A stretch of DNA of 22,146 bases, taken from positions 1-22,146 of the forward strand of contig DATBDM010000157.1 of the NCBI GenBank assembly GCA_036269915.1, read 5' to 3'. The position numbers and the translations under genes are program-made. Positions within the stretch are counted from its first letter, which is position 1. Each line of letters starts with the position of its first letter. The notes under the pieces were generated by a model, which saw only the letters and a list, made by a program, of their open reading frames with translations, was not told where the DNA came from and did no database searches. Of this stretch, positions 7,336 through 14,534 are shown in pieces. The DNA comes from DATBDM01 sp036269915 (lineage in GTDB: Bacteria > Actinomycetota > Thermoleophilia > Solirubrobacterales > Solirubrobacteraceae).

Positions 7336-8004
7336 CTAGTCGATCCGCGCGTCGCGGAGGTAGGTGACGGCGGCGAGCACGCGCCGGTGCGCGGTCGGCT
7401 CCGGCTCGAGGCCGAGCTTGTGGAAGATGCTGGTGATGTGCTTCTCGACCGCTGCGTTGGAGATCACGAGCGCCTCGGCGATGCCCTGGTTGGACTTGCC
7501 CTCGGCCATGGCGGCGAGCACGTCGCGGTCGCGCGCGCTGAGCCGGTCGAGGTTGCCGGGCGGGCGCCGCCGCCCGAGCATCCGGCCGATGACCTCAGGG
7601 TCGAGCGCACTCCCGCCGGCAGCGACGCGCGCGACCGCGTCGATGAAGACGTCGACGTCGCCGACGCGCTCCTTGAGCAGGTACCCGACCCCCTCGGCGC
7701 TGTCGCCGATCAGATCGAGCGCCAACTGCTCCTCGTAGAACTGCGAGAGCACGAGCACGCCGATCTCCGGGCGGCGGCGGCGCAGCTCGAGCGCCGCGCG
7801 CAGTCCGTCGTCGCCATGGTTGGGCGGCATCCGGACGTCGACGACCGCGACGTCGGGACGGTGCGCGAGCGCCTTGCGGAGCAGGTCGTCGGCATCGCCG
7901 GCCTGCGCGACGACGTCGTAGCCGGCCTCGGCCAGGAGGCGGACGGTGCCCTCGCGCATGAGCACGTCGTCCTCGGCGACCACGACACGCAGTGGATCGC
8001 TCAC
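7336..8004 (-). CDS. NarL/LuxR-family response regulator
   Basis: A 222-residue two-domain regulator. The receiver (1-120) has the acidic cluster E11-D12-D13, phospho-acceptor D56 in VVDVRMPP, S87 and K111. The LuxR-type helix-turn-helix (about 155-200) reads LSARDRDVLAAMAEGKSNQGIAEAL, then the recognition part ISNAAVEKHITSIFHKLGL. It should be phosphorylated by the kinase encoded 58 bases downstream and bind DNA as a dimer. The start is GTG at 8004; an ATG two bases upstream is out of frame. A TACCGT hexamer (8016 to 8011) ends 6 bases before it, so the mRNA may be leaderless. Targets are unknown, but its own operon and the divergent lipoprotein operon are the nearest candidates. Confidence 0.93.
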   Translation of the reverse strand: MSDPLRVVVAEDDVLMREGTVRLLAEAGYDVVAQAGDADDLLRKALAHRPDVAVVDVRMPPNHGDDGLRAALELRRRRPEIGVLVLSQFYEEQLALDLIGDSAEGVGYLLKERVGDVDVFIDAVARVAAGGSALDPEVIGRMLGRRRPPGNLDRLSARDRDVLAAMAEGKSNQGIAEALVISNAAVEKHITSIFHKLGLEPEPTAHRRVLAAVTYLRDARID

Positions 8005-8051
8005 ATCCCGACGGTAGCCGGAACCGACGGGTTGCGCGAGTGCCGGCGGGC

Positions 8052-8411
8052 TCACTCGCGGGTCGCCTCCCCGACCAGCAGCGCGAGCAGCGGCGCCGCG
8101 GGCAGATCCTCCTTGGCGACGAAGCGCGGCGACGCGTAACCGTCGCTGATCGCGTCGGCGTCGGCCGAGGTCAGCAGCACGCGCGGGTGCCACGGGAGGG
8201 CGAGCAGCTCGCGGGCCAGCTCGATGCCGTTGCGGTCCGGGAGCCCGACGTCGACGATGATGCCGCCAGGCCGCATGGCGTGCGCGGCGGCCACGGCGGC
8301 GCGCGCATCCGCAGCCTCCCCGGCGACGGCCAGCCCAGCCTCGTCGAGCATCCGAGCGGCGAGGCTGCGAAACGCGGGGTCGTCGTCGACGATCAGGACG
8401 GAGGCGATCAC
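8052..8411 (-). CDS. Stand-alone receiver-domain protein
   Basis: A 119-residue single-domain response regulator with no output domain. D9-D10-D11 form the acidic pocket, D54 in IIVDVGLPD is the phosphorylation site, T81 and K100 complete the switch residues. The start is GTG at 8411 (VIASVLIVDDD); the longer open frame to 8969 is antisense to the next operon. It lies 47 bases upstream of the NarL-type regulator on the same strand and could share the same kinase, acting as a phosphate sink or carrying the signal to a protein partner. The region between 90 and 105 is less conserved than in classic CheY-type proteins. Which kinase feeds it cannot be told. Confidence 0.85.
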   Translation of the reverse strand: MIASVLIVDDDPAFRSLAARMLDEAGLAVAGEAADARAAVAAAHAMRPGGIIVDVGLPDRNGIELARELLALPWHPRVLLTSADADAISDGYASPRFVAKEDLPAAPLLALLVGEATRE

Positions 8412-8601
8412 GAGAGCGGATCTTGGCAGCGGACGCGCGACTCGGGGGTAGGGCGAACCCACCGGCGCCGCGGGTCCGCCCCACCCCGGCGGGGGGTCGC
8501 GCCGGTGCCCATTCGGGGGCCTCCCGCCATGGTCCCGGAGTGCCGCCGGGCGGACAGTGGTCAGGCCCACTCGACCCTCCCCAGACCGAAGGAGCACGGG
8601 C
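8412..8601. promoter_or_regulatory. Divergent control region with nested GC-rich inverted repeats
   Basis: This 190-base gap is the longest non-coding stretch and must hold promoters for the receiver gene (minus) and the lipoprotein operon (plus). I see GGGT-N7-ACCC at 8446-8460, an 8-bp inverted repeat ACCGGCGC/GCGCCGGT at 8461-8468 and 8499-8506 enclosing a second C-tract/G-tract hairpin, and AGTGG-N6-CCACT at 8556-8571. A clear -10/-35 pair is not visible. AAGGAG at about 8589-8594 is the ribosome binding site of the lipoprotein gene, which therefore has a real leader, unlike most first genes here. Confidence 0.4.
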
Positions 8602-9147
8602 ATGAACCGACGCAGGACACTCTCCACCACGCTGAGCGGAGCCGCGGCCGCCGGGCTCGTCGCCGTCGCGGTCGCCGGATGCGGCGGCGGTGGCGGCAAC
8701 AGCGCGTCCGCCAAGGCGGCCATCGGGCCGCCGCGGACCGCGGCCGGCCATACCGCGACCGTCGGGCTCGGAAGCACCGGGCTCGGCAAGGTGCTCGTGA
8801 ACTCCCAGGGCCGCACGCTGTACCTCTTCCGCGCCGACCACGGCACGACGAGTGCCTGCACCGGCGCGTGCGCCAGCGCCTGGCCGCCGCTGCGCGCGAC
8901 CGGCAAGGCGAAGGTCGGCACCGGCCTGCAGGCCTCCGCCGTGACGACGACCAAGCGCTCCGACGGCAACCCGCAGGTGAGCTACCACGGCCATCCCCTC
9001 TACACCTACGTGGGCGACCAGAAGGCCGGCGACACGACCGGCCAGGGCATCAACGCGTTCGGCGCCGGATGGTTTGCCGTGACCGCGTCCGGCGCGCAGG
9101 CCTCCGGGTCCGCGTCGGGGTCATCGGGGAGCAGCGGTGGCTACTAG
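8602..9147 (+). CDS. COG4315 secreted-repeat lipoprotein (Yx(FWY)xxD motif)
   Basis: A 181-residue lipoprotein with a basic N-terminus, a hydrophobic segment and lipobox V24-A25-G26-C27, then a short Gly/Ala linker. It has two copies of the family motif Yx(FWY)xxD: YLFRAD (74-79) and YTYVGD (134-139). The first is followed by the conserved CTGACASAWPP (C86, C90, W94) and the second by the typical GQGINAFGAGWF (147-158). The C-terminus is a Ser/Gly tail. This is the secreted repeat of unknown function family (PF03640); no activity is established. The two Cys and nearby aromatic residues could form a disulfide or bind a cofactor. The ATG has AAGGAG 7-8 bases upstream. It leads an operon with the next two genes. 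Confidence 0.92.
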   Translation: MNRRRTLSTTLSGAAAAGLVAVAVAGCGGGGGNSASAKAAIGPPRTAAGHTATVGLGSTGLGKVLVNSQGRTLYLFRADHGTTSACTGACASAWPPLRATGKAKVGTGLQASAVTTTKRSDGNPQVSYHGHPLYTYVGDQKAGDTTGQGINAFGAGWFAVTASGAQASGSASGSSGSSGGY

Positions 9148-9568
9148 CGCACTCCCCCGCGCGACCCAACGGTCGCGCCGGGCCGTGTCCCTCCACGCCG
9201 CGGCGAGCGCCGCGTACGGCCTCGGGGCCGTCGCGCTCGCCGCGGAGGCGGTGGTCCACGTCCAGCAGTTCGTCTCCCTGTTCGACGGCGTGCGCTGGAT
9301 CGGGCCGCTGTTCATCGCCAACGCGGCGGCGATCGTGGTCGTGCTCGCCGGGCTGGCCGCGGCGCGCACGCGGGTGCTCGCCGCGCTCGCCGGCGTCGGG
9401 ATCTCCGCGGTCGCCCTCGGCAGCCTCGTGATCAGCTACGGGACCGGTCTGTTCGGCTGGCAGGAGGCGGGCTGGCGCACGCCGACCGCCGTCGCCGTGG
9501 CCGCCGAGGTGGCCGCGGTGCTCCTGCTCGCCACGGCGCTCGCGGCGAGCGCGGTGGAGCGGCGATGA
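9137..9568 (+). CDS. Small four-helix membrane protein of unknown function
   Basis: A 143-residue protein with a basic N-terminal tail (residues 1-16) and four likely membrane helices at about 19-41, 55-75, 80-102 and 116-137. I do not recognise a named family. A Glu and a His sit in or next to helix 1 (EAVVHVQQF). The GTG start at 9137 lies inside the preceding lipoprotein gene (11-base overlap) with GGGGAG just upstream, and the stop overlaps the ATG of the protease gene as ATGA. This tight coupling on both sides implies the three products act together at the membrane: an outer-leaflet lipoprotein, an integral anchor and a membrane-tethered protease. Confidence 0.83.
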   Translation: MATSALPRATQRSRRAVSLHAAASAAYGLGAVALAAEAVVHVQQFVSLFDGVRWIGPLFIANAAAIVVVLAGLAAARTRVLAALAGVGISAVALGSLVISYGTGLFGWQEAGWRTPTAVAVAAEVAAVLLLATALAASAVERR

Positions 9569-10335
9569 GCCGGCCCCTGACCTCCAGCGCGTCGCGGCAC
9601 CACGCCGCGATCGCGCTGGCGGCGGCCGCCCTGGCCGCCGCGACGGTTGCCGTGGCCCTCGGCCTCGGGCACGGCATCGCGCACGTCGCCTCGCCGGGTC
9701 CGCTGCCCCCGCTCGGCGCGCCGACGGCGGCCCTGCAGGGACAGTACGTGCGCGTCATCCGCTCCGTGTCGCCGAAGGTGGTGCAGATCCAGACCAGCAT
9801 CGGCCTCGGCTCGGGCGTGGTCTTCGATCGCGGAGGCGACATCGTCACCAACGCGCACGTCGTCCGCGGCGCGCACGCCTTCACGGTCACGCTGCCCGCC
9901 GGCGGGCGGGTCGCCGCGACGCTCGTGGGCGCCGACATGAGCCATGACATCGCGGTCGTCCGGTTGCAAACCGGCCGGCCGGCTCCTGCGACGTTCGGCA
10001 CGGCGCCGAGCCGGATCGGCGACCTCGTCCTCGCGATCGGCAACCCGCTCGGGCTGCGCTCGAGCGTCACGGACGGCATCGTCTCCTCGGTCGGGCGCAC
10101 GGTCGCCGAGGGCGGCGGGGTGACGCTGTCCCCGGTCATCCAGACCAGCGCGGCGATCAACCCAGGCAACTCGGGCGGCGCGCTCGTCGACCTTCGCGGC
10201 CGCGTCGTCGGCATCCCGACGCTTGCGGCCCTCGACCCCGAGCTCGGCGGCGCCGCCTCCGGCATCGGCTTCGCCATCCCCAGCGCGACGGCGGAGCGGA
10301 TCGCGTCACGCCTGATCGCCGCACGCGGGCGATGA
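9565..10335 (+). CDS. Membrane-anchored trypsin-like serine protease (HtrA/DegP-type, no PDZ)
   Basis: A 256-residue S1C-type protease. Residues 14-38 form a signal anchor, with the catalytic domain outside the cell. The triad is visible: H98 in VTNAHVV, D128 in SHDIAVVRL and S203 in NPGNSGGAL, in the order and context of HtrA/DegP proteases. The domain ends soon after FAIPSATAERIASRL and there is no PDZ domain, which regular HtrA proteins carry. Without PDZ, substrate choice and activation must differ; the small membrane protein encoded just upstream is a possible partner (inference). The start overlaps the stop of that gene by 4 bases. Such proteases degrade or clip misfolded envelope proteins. 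It ends 7 bases from the convergent iron permease gene. Confidence 0.92.
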   Translation: MSRPLTSSASRHHAAIALAAAALAAATVAVALGLGHGIAHVASPGPLPPLGAPTAALQGQYVRVIRSVSPKVVQIQTSIGLGSGVVFDRGGDIVTNAHVVRGAHAFTVTLPAGGRVAATLVGADMSHDIAVVRLQTGRPAPATFGTAPSRIGDLVLAIGNPLGLRSSVTDGIVSSVGRTVAEGGGVTLSPVIQTSAAINPGNSGGALVDLRGRVVGIPTLAALDPELGGAASGIGFAIPSATAERIASRLIAARGR

Positions 10336-10342
10336 CGATGCG

Positions 10343-11374
10343 CTAGTGCGCGACGAGCGACGGCTCGGGGACGCGCTCCGGCGGCGCCTCCGAGCGGACC
10401 GCCGGCTGGAGGCCCTGGCGCTGCGGCCGCTTGACCTTGACCTCCTTGGCCAGCCAGTAGGAGCCGATCACGAAGAGCGCCGCGAGGAACTGGACCGCGA
10501 GCGTCTCCCACGTCGAGTACATCTCGAACCAGGAGCCCATCCACACCGGGAGCGTGAACGGCGTCTCGTGGCGCGGCAGCCAGCCGAGGTCCTGGAAGGA
10601 CAGCGCGGTGCCGCCGATCATGACCACGAGCACGACGCCGACGAGGACGCCCGTGAGCACGAGCATCTTCTTGTAGGGCAGCTTGTGGTGCAGCCAGAAG
10701 GTGAGCACGCCGACGACGGCGGTGCCGGCGAGCCCGAGCGCGACGCCCTCGAGCACGGTGGCCGTGCCTGCCTGCAGCTGCAGCGTCTGGAGGAAGAGCA
10801 CGACCTCGAAGCCCTCGCGGTAGACGCTCGTGAAGCCGAGCGCGACGAGCCCGATGGTCGCGGCGAATCCGGTCTGGGCCAGCAGCTTGCGGCGCTGGCG
10901 GTGGTGGCGCCCGATCCACCCGGACCAGTAGACCTTGTGCACGAACCAGTTCAGGACGATCAGCAGCACGACGACGGCGATGAAGCCGGTGATGGCCTCG
11001 AGGCGCGGGCCGAGCGACGACGCCGCGGAGAGCAGCGCCTGCACGAGGAACCAGGTCACGACCGCGGCTCCGAAGGCGATCACCGCGCCCATCACGACGG
11101 GCCGGCGGCGGCCCTTGTTGGCACCCAGGAAGCTGGCGGTGACCGCCGCGAAGATCAGCACGGCCTCGAGCCCCTCGCGGAACACGATCATGCTCGAGTT
11201 GAACACGACCGTGGCGTGGCTCTGCGCCGCCTTGACCTCCGTCGGATCGACGGGGCCGGTGCTGGCCGTGGCCATGAGGTAGACCAGGCCGGCGACCGCG
11301 GCCAGTCCGGCGAGCCACCAGGCCAGCCGTGTCGAGTGCTTGGACCGGTGGTCCGAAGAGGAGGCGGCGTCCAT
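10343..11374 (-). CDS. FTR1-family iron permease (EfeU-like)
   Basis: A 343-residue multi-helix membrane protein with the two REXXE iron-binding motifs of the FTR1/EfeU family: FREGLE (REGLE at 66-70) and YREGFE (REGFE at 186-190), each in a membrane helix. About seven helices are predictable. An N-terminal helix (17-37) precedes the first motif and the C-terminus is a charged cytoplasmic tail. Family members carry ferric or ferrous iron across the cytoplasmic membrane, usually with EfeO and EfeB; neither gene is in the window, so this is a solitary permease here. The ATG at 11374 lies one base past a palindrome resembling an iron-box, which suggests repression by a DtxR/IdeR-type protein under iron sufficiency. 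Confidence 0.93.
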   Translation of the reverse strand: MDAASSSDHRSKHSTRLAWWLAGLAAVAGLVYLMATASTGPVDPTEVKAAQSHATVVFNSSMIVFREGLEAVLIFAAVTASFLGANKGRRRPVVMGAVIAFGAAVVTWFLVQALLSAASSLGPRLEAITGFIAVVVLLIVLNWFVHKVYWSGWIGRHHRQRRKLLAQTGFAATIGLVALGFTSVYREGFEVVLFLQTLQLQAGTATVLEGVALGLAGTAVVGVLTFWLHHKLPYKKMLVLTGVLVGVVLVVMIGGTALSFQDLGWLPRHETPFTLPVWMGSWFEMYSTWETLAVQFLAALFVIGSYWLAKEVKVKRPQRQGLQPAVRSEAPPERVPEPSLVAH

Positions 11375-11375
11375 C

Positions 11376-11391
11376 GTTAGGGCACCCTAAC
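11376..11391 (-). promoter_or_regulatory. Iron-box-like palindromic operator overlapping the -10 of the permease gene
   Basis: GTTAGGGCACCCTAAC is a 7-bp inverted repeat around two bases. Its TTAGG...CCTAA ends match the outer ends of the DtxR/IdeR consensus TTAGGTTAGSCTAACCTAA, though the spacing is shorter (14 rather than 19 bp end to end). On the minus strand it contains TAGGGT (11389 to 11384), a TANNNT -10 placed 9 bases before the ATG, so a bound repressor would block RNA polymerase directly. Placement before an iron permease supports iron control. Confidence 0.65.
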
Positions 11392-11399
11392 ACAGAACT

Positions 11400-11416
11400 C
11401 CGACCCGCCGTGTCGG
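11400..11416 (-). terminator. Possible weak terminator after the second MFS gene
   Basis: CCGAC and GTCGG form a 5-bp stem around a 7-base loop, 17 bases past the stop of the transporter gene. It has no T tract. It separates the efflux operon from the iron permease gene on the same strand. Confidence 0.25.
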
Positions 11417-11433
11417 GAATGGTGACAGGTCGC

Positions 11434-12837
11434 TCATGCGTCCGGCGTCAGCACATCGGCCAGCGCGAGCGCCAGCGCGGCGACCACGAACCCGGCGATC
11501 ACGACGAGGCCGTGACGGAACGACGTGGCGTAGTCCCCGTGCGTGCTCGCGACCGCGGCGTAGAAGACGCTGCCGGTGATCGCGATCCCAGCGGCCGAGC
11601 CGATCCGCTGGCCGGTCTGCAGGACGCCGCCCGCGCTGCCGGCCCGGCGAACGGGCACCTGCGAGAGGGTCAGCGTCTGGTTGGGCGAGATCACGAGGCC
11701 GCCTCCCATCCCGGCGAGCAGCAGCGGCAGGGCCGTGTAGAGCGCGACGTCGTGCCCCGGCTCGGCACGCACGGCGAGCCACGTCGCGGCGAGGCCGGTC
11801 AGGACCGCGGCGAGCCCGAAGGCGACGAGCCGGCGCCCGCGCCGCAGCGCCTGGCGACCGCCGATCGCCGCGGTCAGCGCGCTCCCGACGGCGAACGGCG
11901 TCGCCGACAGCCCGGCCTTCCAGGCCGGGTAGTGCAGGCCGAGCTGGAGGTACTGCGTGAGGATGAAGAAGATCCCGGTGAAGCCGGCGAAGTAGAGCAT
12001 CCCGACGCCGGCGCCGAGCACGTAGGAGCGGATCCCGAACAGGTCGAGGCTGACCAGCGGCTCGTGGTGGCGCCCGTAGCGGCGCTCGTGCAGCACCCAG
12101 GCCACGAGCAGCACCGCGGCCACGCCGAACAGCGCCGGACGCAGCGGGCTGTGCCAGCTGCGCTGCTCGATGAACGGCACCAGGACGCAGACGACCGCGG
12201 CGCCGAGCAACAGCACGCCGAGCGGGTCGAGCTCGGTGCGCCCGGAGGCGGTGGGCTCGGGCGCCGGCAGGTAGCGGCGGGCGAGCACCAGCGCCACGAC
12301 GCCGACCGGCAGGTTGACGAAGAACACCGCGCGCCACCCCTCGTCGGTGCCGAACAGCGCGATCAGCGCGCCGCCGAGCAGCGGGCCGATCGCCGTCGCG
12401 ATGCCCACCATCGTCCCGAACAGGCCGAACGCGACGCCACGCTCCTGACCCCGGAAGAGCGTCTGGATGAAGCCGCTGACCTGCGGTGTGATCAGCCCGC
12501 CGGCGCAGCCCTGCAGCAGCCGGGCGGCGATCAGCACGCCGGGCGAGAGCGCCAGCCCGCAGACGGCGCTGGCCAGCGAGAACAGTGCGACGCCGGTCAT
12601 GAACACGGTGCGGCGCCCGCGCGCGTCGCCGGCGCGGCCGGCCGGCACGAGCAGCAGCCCGAGCGTGAGCGCGTAGCCCGAGACGATCCACTGCAGCTCG
12701 TTCGGGCGCGCCCCGAGGCCCTTCTCGATGCTCGGCAGCGCCACGTTGACGATCGAGACGTCGAGCAGCGTCATGAACCCCGCGACGAGGCAGACGGCGA
12801 GCGCCTTCCACCGCCGGGGGTCAGGGGCCTCGTCCAT
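11434..12837 (-). CDS. MFS drug exporter, DHA2 (14-helix) family
   Basis: A 467-residue major facilitator with about 14 helices, the size and layout of DHA2 proton-coupled drug exporters (EmrB/QacA type). Helix 1 carries the DHA2 motif LLDVSIVNVALPSI (24-37), with the Asp expected for proton coupling; motif A-like GRAGDARGRR and motif C-like GTMVGIATAIGPLLGG in helix 5 mark an exporter. The C-terminal half has ISPNQTLTLSQV and AGSAGGVLQTGQRIGSAAGIAITG. The ATG at 12837 is 24 bases after the stop of the first transporter gene, with GGGTAGGG upstream as a ribosome site. It is the third gene of the MarR operon. The substrate cannot be deduced. Confidence 0.92.
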   Translation of the reverse strand: MDEAPDPRRWKALAVCLVAGFMTLLDVSIVNVALPSIEKGLGARPNELQWIVSGYALTLGLLLVPAGRAGDARGRRTVFMTGVALFSLASAVCGLALSPGVLIAARLLQGCAGGLITPQVSGFIQTLFRGQERGVAFGLFGTMVGIATAIGPLLGGALIALFGTDEGWRAVFFVNLPVGVVALVLARRYLPAPEPTASGRTELDPLGVLLLGAAVVCVLVPFIEQRSWHSPLRPALFGVAAVLLVAWVLHERRYGRHHEPLVSLDLFGIRSYVLGAGVGMLYFAGFTGIFFILTQYLQLGLHYPAWKAGLSATPFAVGSALTAAIGGRQALRRGRRLVAFGLAAVLTGLAATWLAVRAEPGHDVALYTALPLLLAGMGGGLVISPNQTLTLSQVPVRRAGSAGGVLQTGQRIGSAAGIAITGSVFYAAVASTHGDYATSFRHGLVVIAGFVVAALALALADVLTPDA

Positions 12838-12861
12838 GCGAGACCCTACCCGCTCTGGCGC

Positions 12862-14064
12862 CTACGCTGCGTCGGCCACCGTGACGTCGCGGGCGAGGTT
12901 GATCCGCGCGATCCGCGCGTGCGCCTCCTCGCCGAGGTGACGGCGGCCGGCCACGCAGACGCACAAGGCGATCGCCACGGCGCCCGCGCCGACGAAGAAC
13001 GGTGTGCTCGGCGAGACCCACTCGGCGAGCTTGCCGGCGAGCCACGGCGCGATCGCGCCACCCGCGAAGCGCACGAACGAGTAGGCCGAGGAGGCGATCG
13101 GGCGCTCGACCGGCGCGACCTTCATCACGGCCTCGGTCAGCACGGTGTTGATCACGCCGAGGAACGCCCCGGCGGCGATCACGCACGTTGCGAGCACGGT
13201 CGGCGAGCCCTCCGCGCCGGCCATGAGCAGCAGCAGGGCGGTGATCGCCACGAACATCGCCGAGAGCGTCGGGACGACGCCGAAGCGCTGCTTCAGGCGC
13301 GGCGCGACGAACACCGAGGTGATGGCGAGCAGCAGGCCCCAGCCGAAGAACACGAGCCCGAGCGCGTGCGCGCCCATGTGCAGCGGGAACGGCGTGTAGG
13401 CGAGCAGCGTGAAGAAGCCGAAGTTGTAGGTCAGCGCGACGACGGCGGCGACGAGCAGGCCGCGGTGGCGCAGCGCCTTGAGCGGATCGGTGAGCGAGAT
13501 CCGCTTCGCCGGCTTCGGGATGTCGCCGAGCATCGAAAGCAAGAAGACGAAGCCGACGGCCATCAGCACGGCGGTCCCGAAGAACGGACCGCGCCAGGAG
13601 ATCCCGCCCAGCAGTCCGCCGATGAGCGGGCCGGAGGCGATGCCGAGCCCGAGGGCGGCCTCGTAGAGGATGATCGCGCTCGACACGCCGCCCGAGGCGG
13701 CGCCGACGATCACCGACAGCGCGGTCGCGATGAACAGCGCGTTGCCCAGCCCCCAGCCGGCCCGGAACCCGACGATCGTCCCGATCGAGTTCGACGCGCC
13801 CGCGAGCGCCGAGAAGGCGACGACGAGCGCGAGACCGAGCAGCAGCGTGCGGCGCGGACCGATGCGGCTGGAGACCCAGCCCGTGACGAGCATCGAGACG
13901 CCGGTGAAGGCGAAGTAGGAGGTGAAGAGCAGCTCGACCTGGCTCGGCGAGGCGTCGAGGTCCTTGGCGATCGCGGGGAGGATCGGATCGACGAGGCCGA
14001 TGCCCATGAAGGCGACGACGCACGCGAAGGCGACCGCCCAGACGGCCTTGGGTTGACGGGTCAA
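12862..14064 (-). CDS. MFS transporter, 12-helix exporter
   Basis: A 400-residue major facilitator with about 12 helices. Motifs: VVAFMGIGLVDPILPAIAKDL in helix 1, motif A-like GWVSSRIGPRRTLLLG after helix 2, and a motif C-like ALGLGIASGPLIGGLLGG in helix 5, the signature of antiporter-type drug exporters. It begins with TTG at 14064; the last bases of the marR-like gene overlap it as TTGA, and GAGGGGAG sits about 6 bases upstream, so coupled translation at a TTG start is well supported. It lies between the MarR regulator and a 14-helix DHA2 exporter. Two exporters of different families under one regulator suggest efflux of related toxic compounds. Confidence 0.91.
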   Translation of the reverse strand: MTRQPKAVWAVAFACVVAFMGIGLVDPILPAIAKDLDASPSQVELLFTSYFAFTGVSMLVTGWVSSRIGPRRTLLLGLALVVAFSALAGASNSIGTIVGFRAGWGLGNALFIATALSVIVGAASGGVSSAIILYEAALGLGIASGPLIGGLLGGISWRGPFFGTAVLMAVGFVFLLSMLGDIPKPAKRISLTDPLKALRHRGLLVAAVVALTYNFGFFTLLAYTPFPLHMGAHALGLVFFGWGLLLAITSVFVAPRLKQRFGVVPTLSAMFVAITALLLLMAGAEGSPTVLATCVIAAGAFLGVINTVLTEAVMKVAPVERPIASSAYSFVRFAGGAIAPWLAGKLAEWVSPSTPFFVGAGAVAIALCVCVAGRRHLGEEAHARIARINLARDVTVADAA

Positions 14065-14489
14065 GAGAGGCTCCCCTCGGTCAGCTTGCGGAGGACGGGC
14101 AGCGCCGCGGCGAGGGCGCCGCGCTCGTCGGGATCGAGCGCCTGCAGGCGCTCCTGGAGCCGTGCCGTCCGCGCGGCGCGGCGCGCCTCGAGCCGCTCGC
14201 GGCCGCGATCGGTCACGCGCGCGAGCACCGCGCGCGCGTCCGTCGGGTCGTCGATGCGCTCGGCGAGGCCGTCGCGCTCGAGCCGGCCCACCAACGTGGT
14301 CATGCTCGGCTGCGCGACCGCCTCGGCGGCGGCCAGCGCGGTGATCCGCTGCGGTCCGGCGTCACGCAGCGTGGCGAGCACCGAGGCGGCGGTGCGGCTG
14401 AGCTCGCCGTGTCCGGCGCGGCCCAGGCCGCGCCACAGCACGGCGAGCTCCGCGTCGAGGTCGTCGGCAAGCGTCCGCATGGCTTCCAT
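14061..14489 (-). CDS. MarR-family transcriptional regulator
   Basis: A 142-residue winged-helix regulator. The helix-turn-helix (about 47-77) includes RITALAAAEAVAQPSMTTLVGRLERDGL, and the wing has RIDDPTDARAVLARVTDRGRE (78-98), matching the D.TD.R....T..G pattern of MarR proteins. The C-terminal helices (RRAARTARLQERLQALDPDERGAL) would form the dimer interface. MarR proteins usually repress their own operon until a ligand binds; here the two downstream MFS exporters are the clear targets. I use the ATG at 14489, which gives a leaderless mRNA from TATATT 8 bases upstream; an in-frame ATG at 14480 is the alternative. The gene diverges from alaS. Confidence 0.92.
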   Translation of the reverse strand: MEAMRTLADDLDAELAVLWRGLGRAGHGELSRTAASVLATLRDAGPQRITALAAAEAVAQPSMTTLVGRLERDGLAERIDDPTDARAVLARVTDRGRERLEARRAARTARLQERLQALDPDERGALAAALPVLRKLTEGSLS

Positions 14490-14514
14490 AGATATGCAAT
14501 ATAGCGCCTCTATG
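14487..14514. promoter_or_regulatory. AT-rich MarR operator/promoter in the marR-alaS gap
   Basis: A strikingly AT-rich island in GC-rich DNA. CATAGA (14487-14492) and TCTATG (14509-14514) form an inverted repeat, with ATAT-N3-ATAT (14493-14496, 14500-14503 region) inside it. On the minus strand TATATT (14503 to 14498) matches the -10 consensus at 5 of 6 positions and ends 8 bases before the marR ATG. Self-binding by MarR is the simplest reading. The alaS promoter lies only about 15 bases further on. Confidence 0.6.
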
Positions 14515-14528
14515 TGAGTCGCTTGTCG

Positions 14529-14534
14529 TATCGT
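14529..14534 (+). promoter_or_regulatory. Candidate -10 box for alaS
   Basis: TATCGT matches TANNNT and stands 9 bases before the alaS ATG at 14544, predicting a nearly leaderless mRNA. There is no Shine-Dalgarno before the ATG. The spacing equals that of the SDR, acetoacetyl-CoA synthetase and iron permease genes. Confidence 0.4.

Noticed and set aside
10336..10350. GCGC-TAGT-GCGC repeat between the protease and the iron permease as a terminator
   Set aside because: The stem is only 4 bp and overlaps the permease stop codon; chance is sufficient.
11329..14517. A 1062-codon plus-strand open frame opposite the MarR/MFS operon
   Set aside because: Almost only Arg, Glu, Asp, Gly, His and Gln, without any domain; it is the complement of membrane-protein codons on the other strand.
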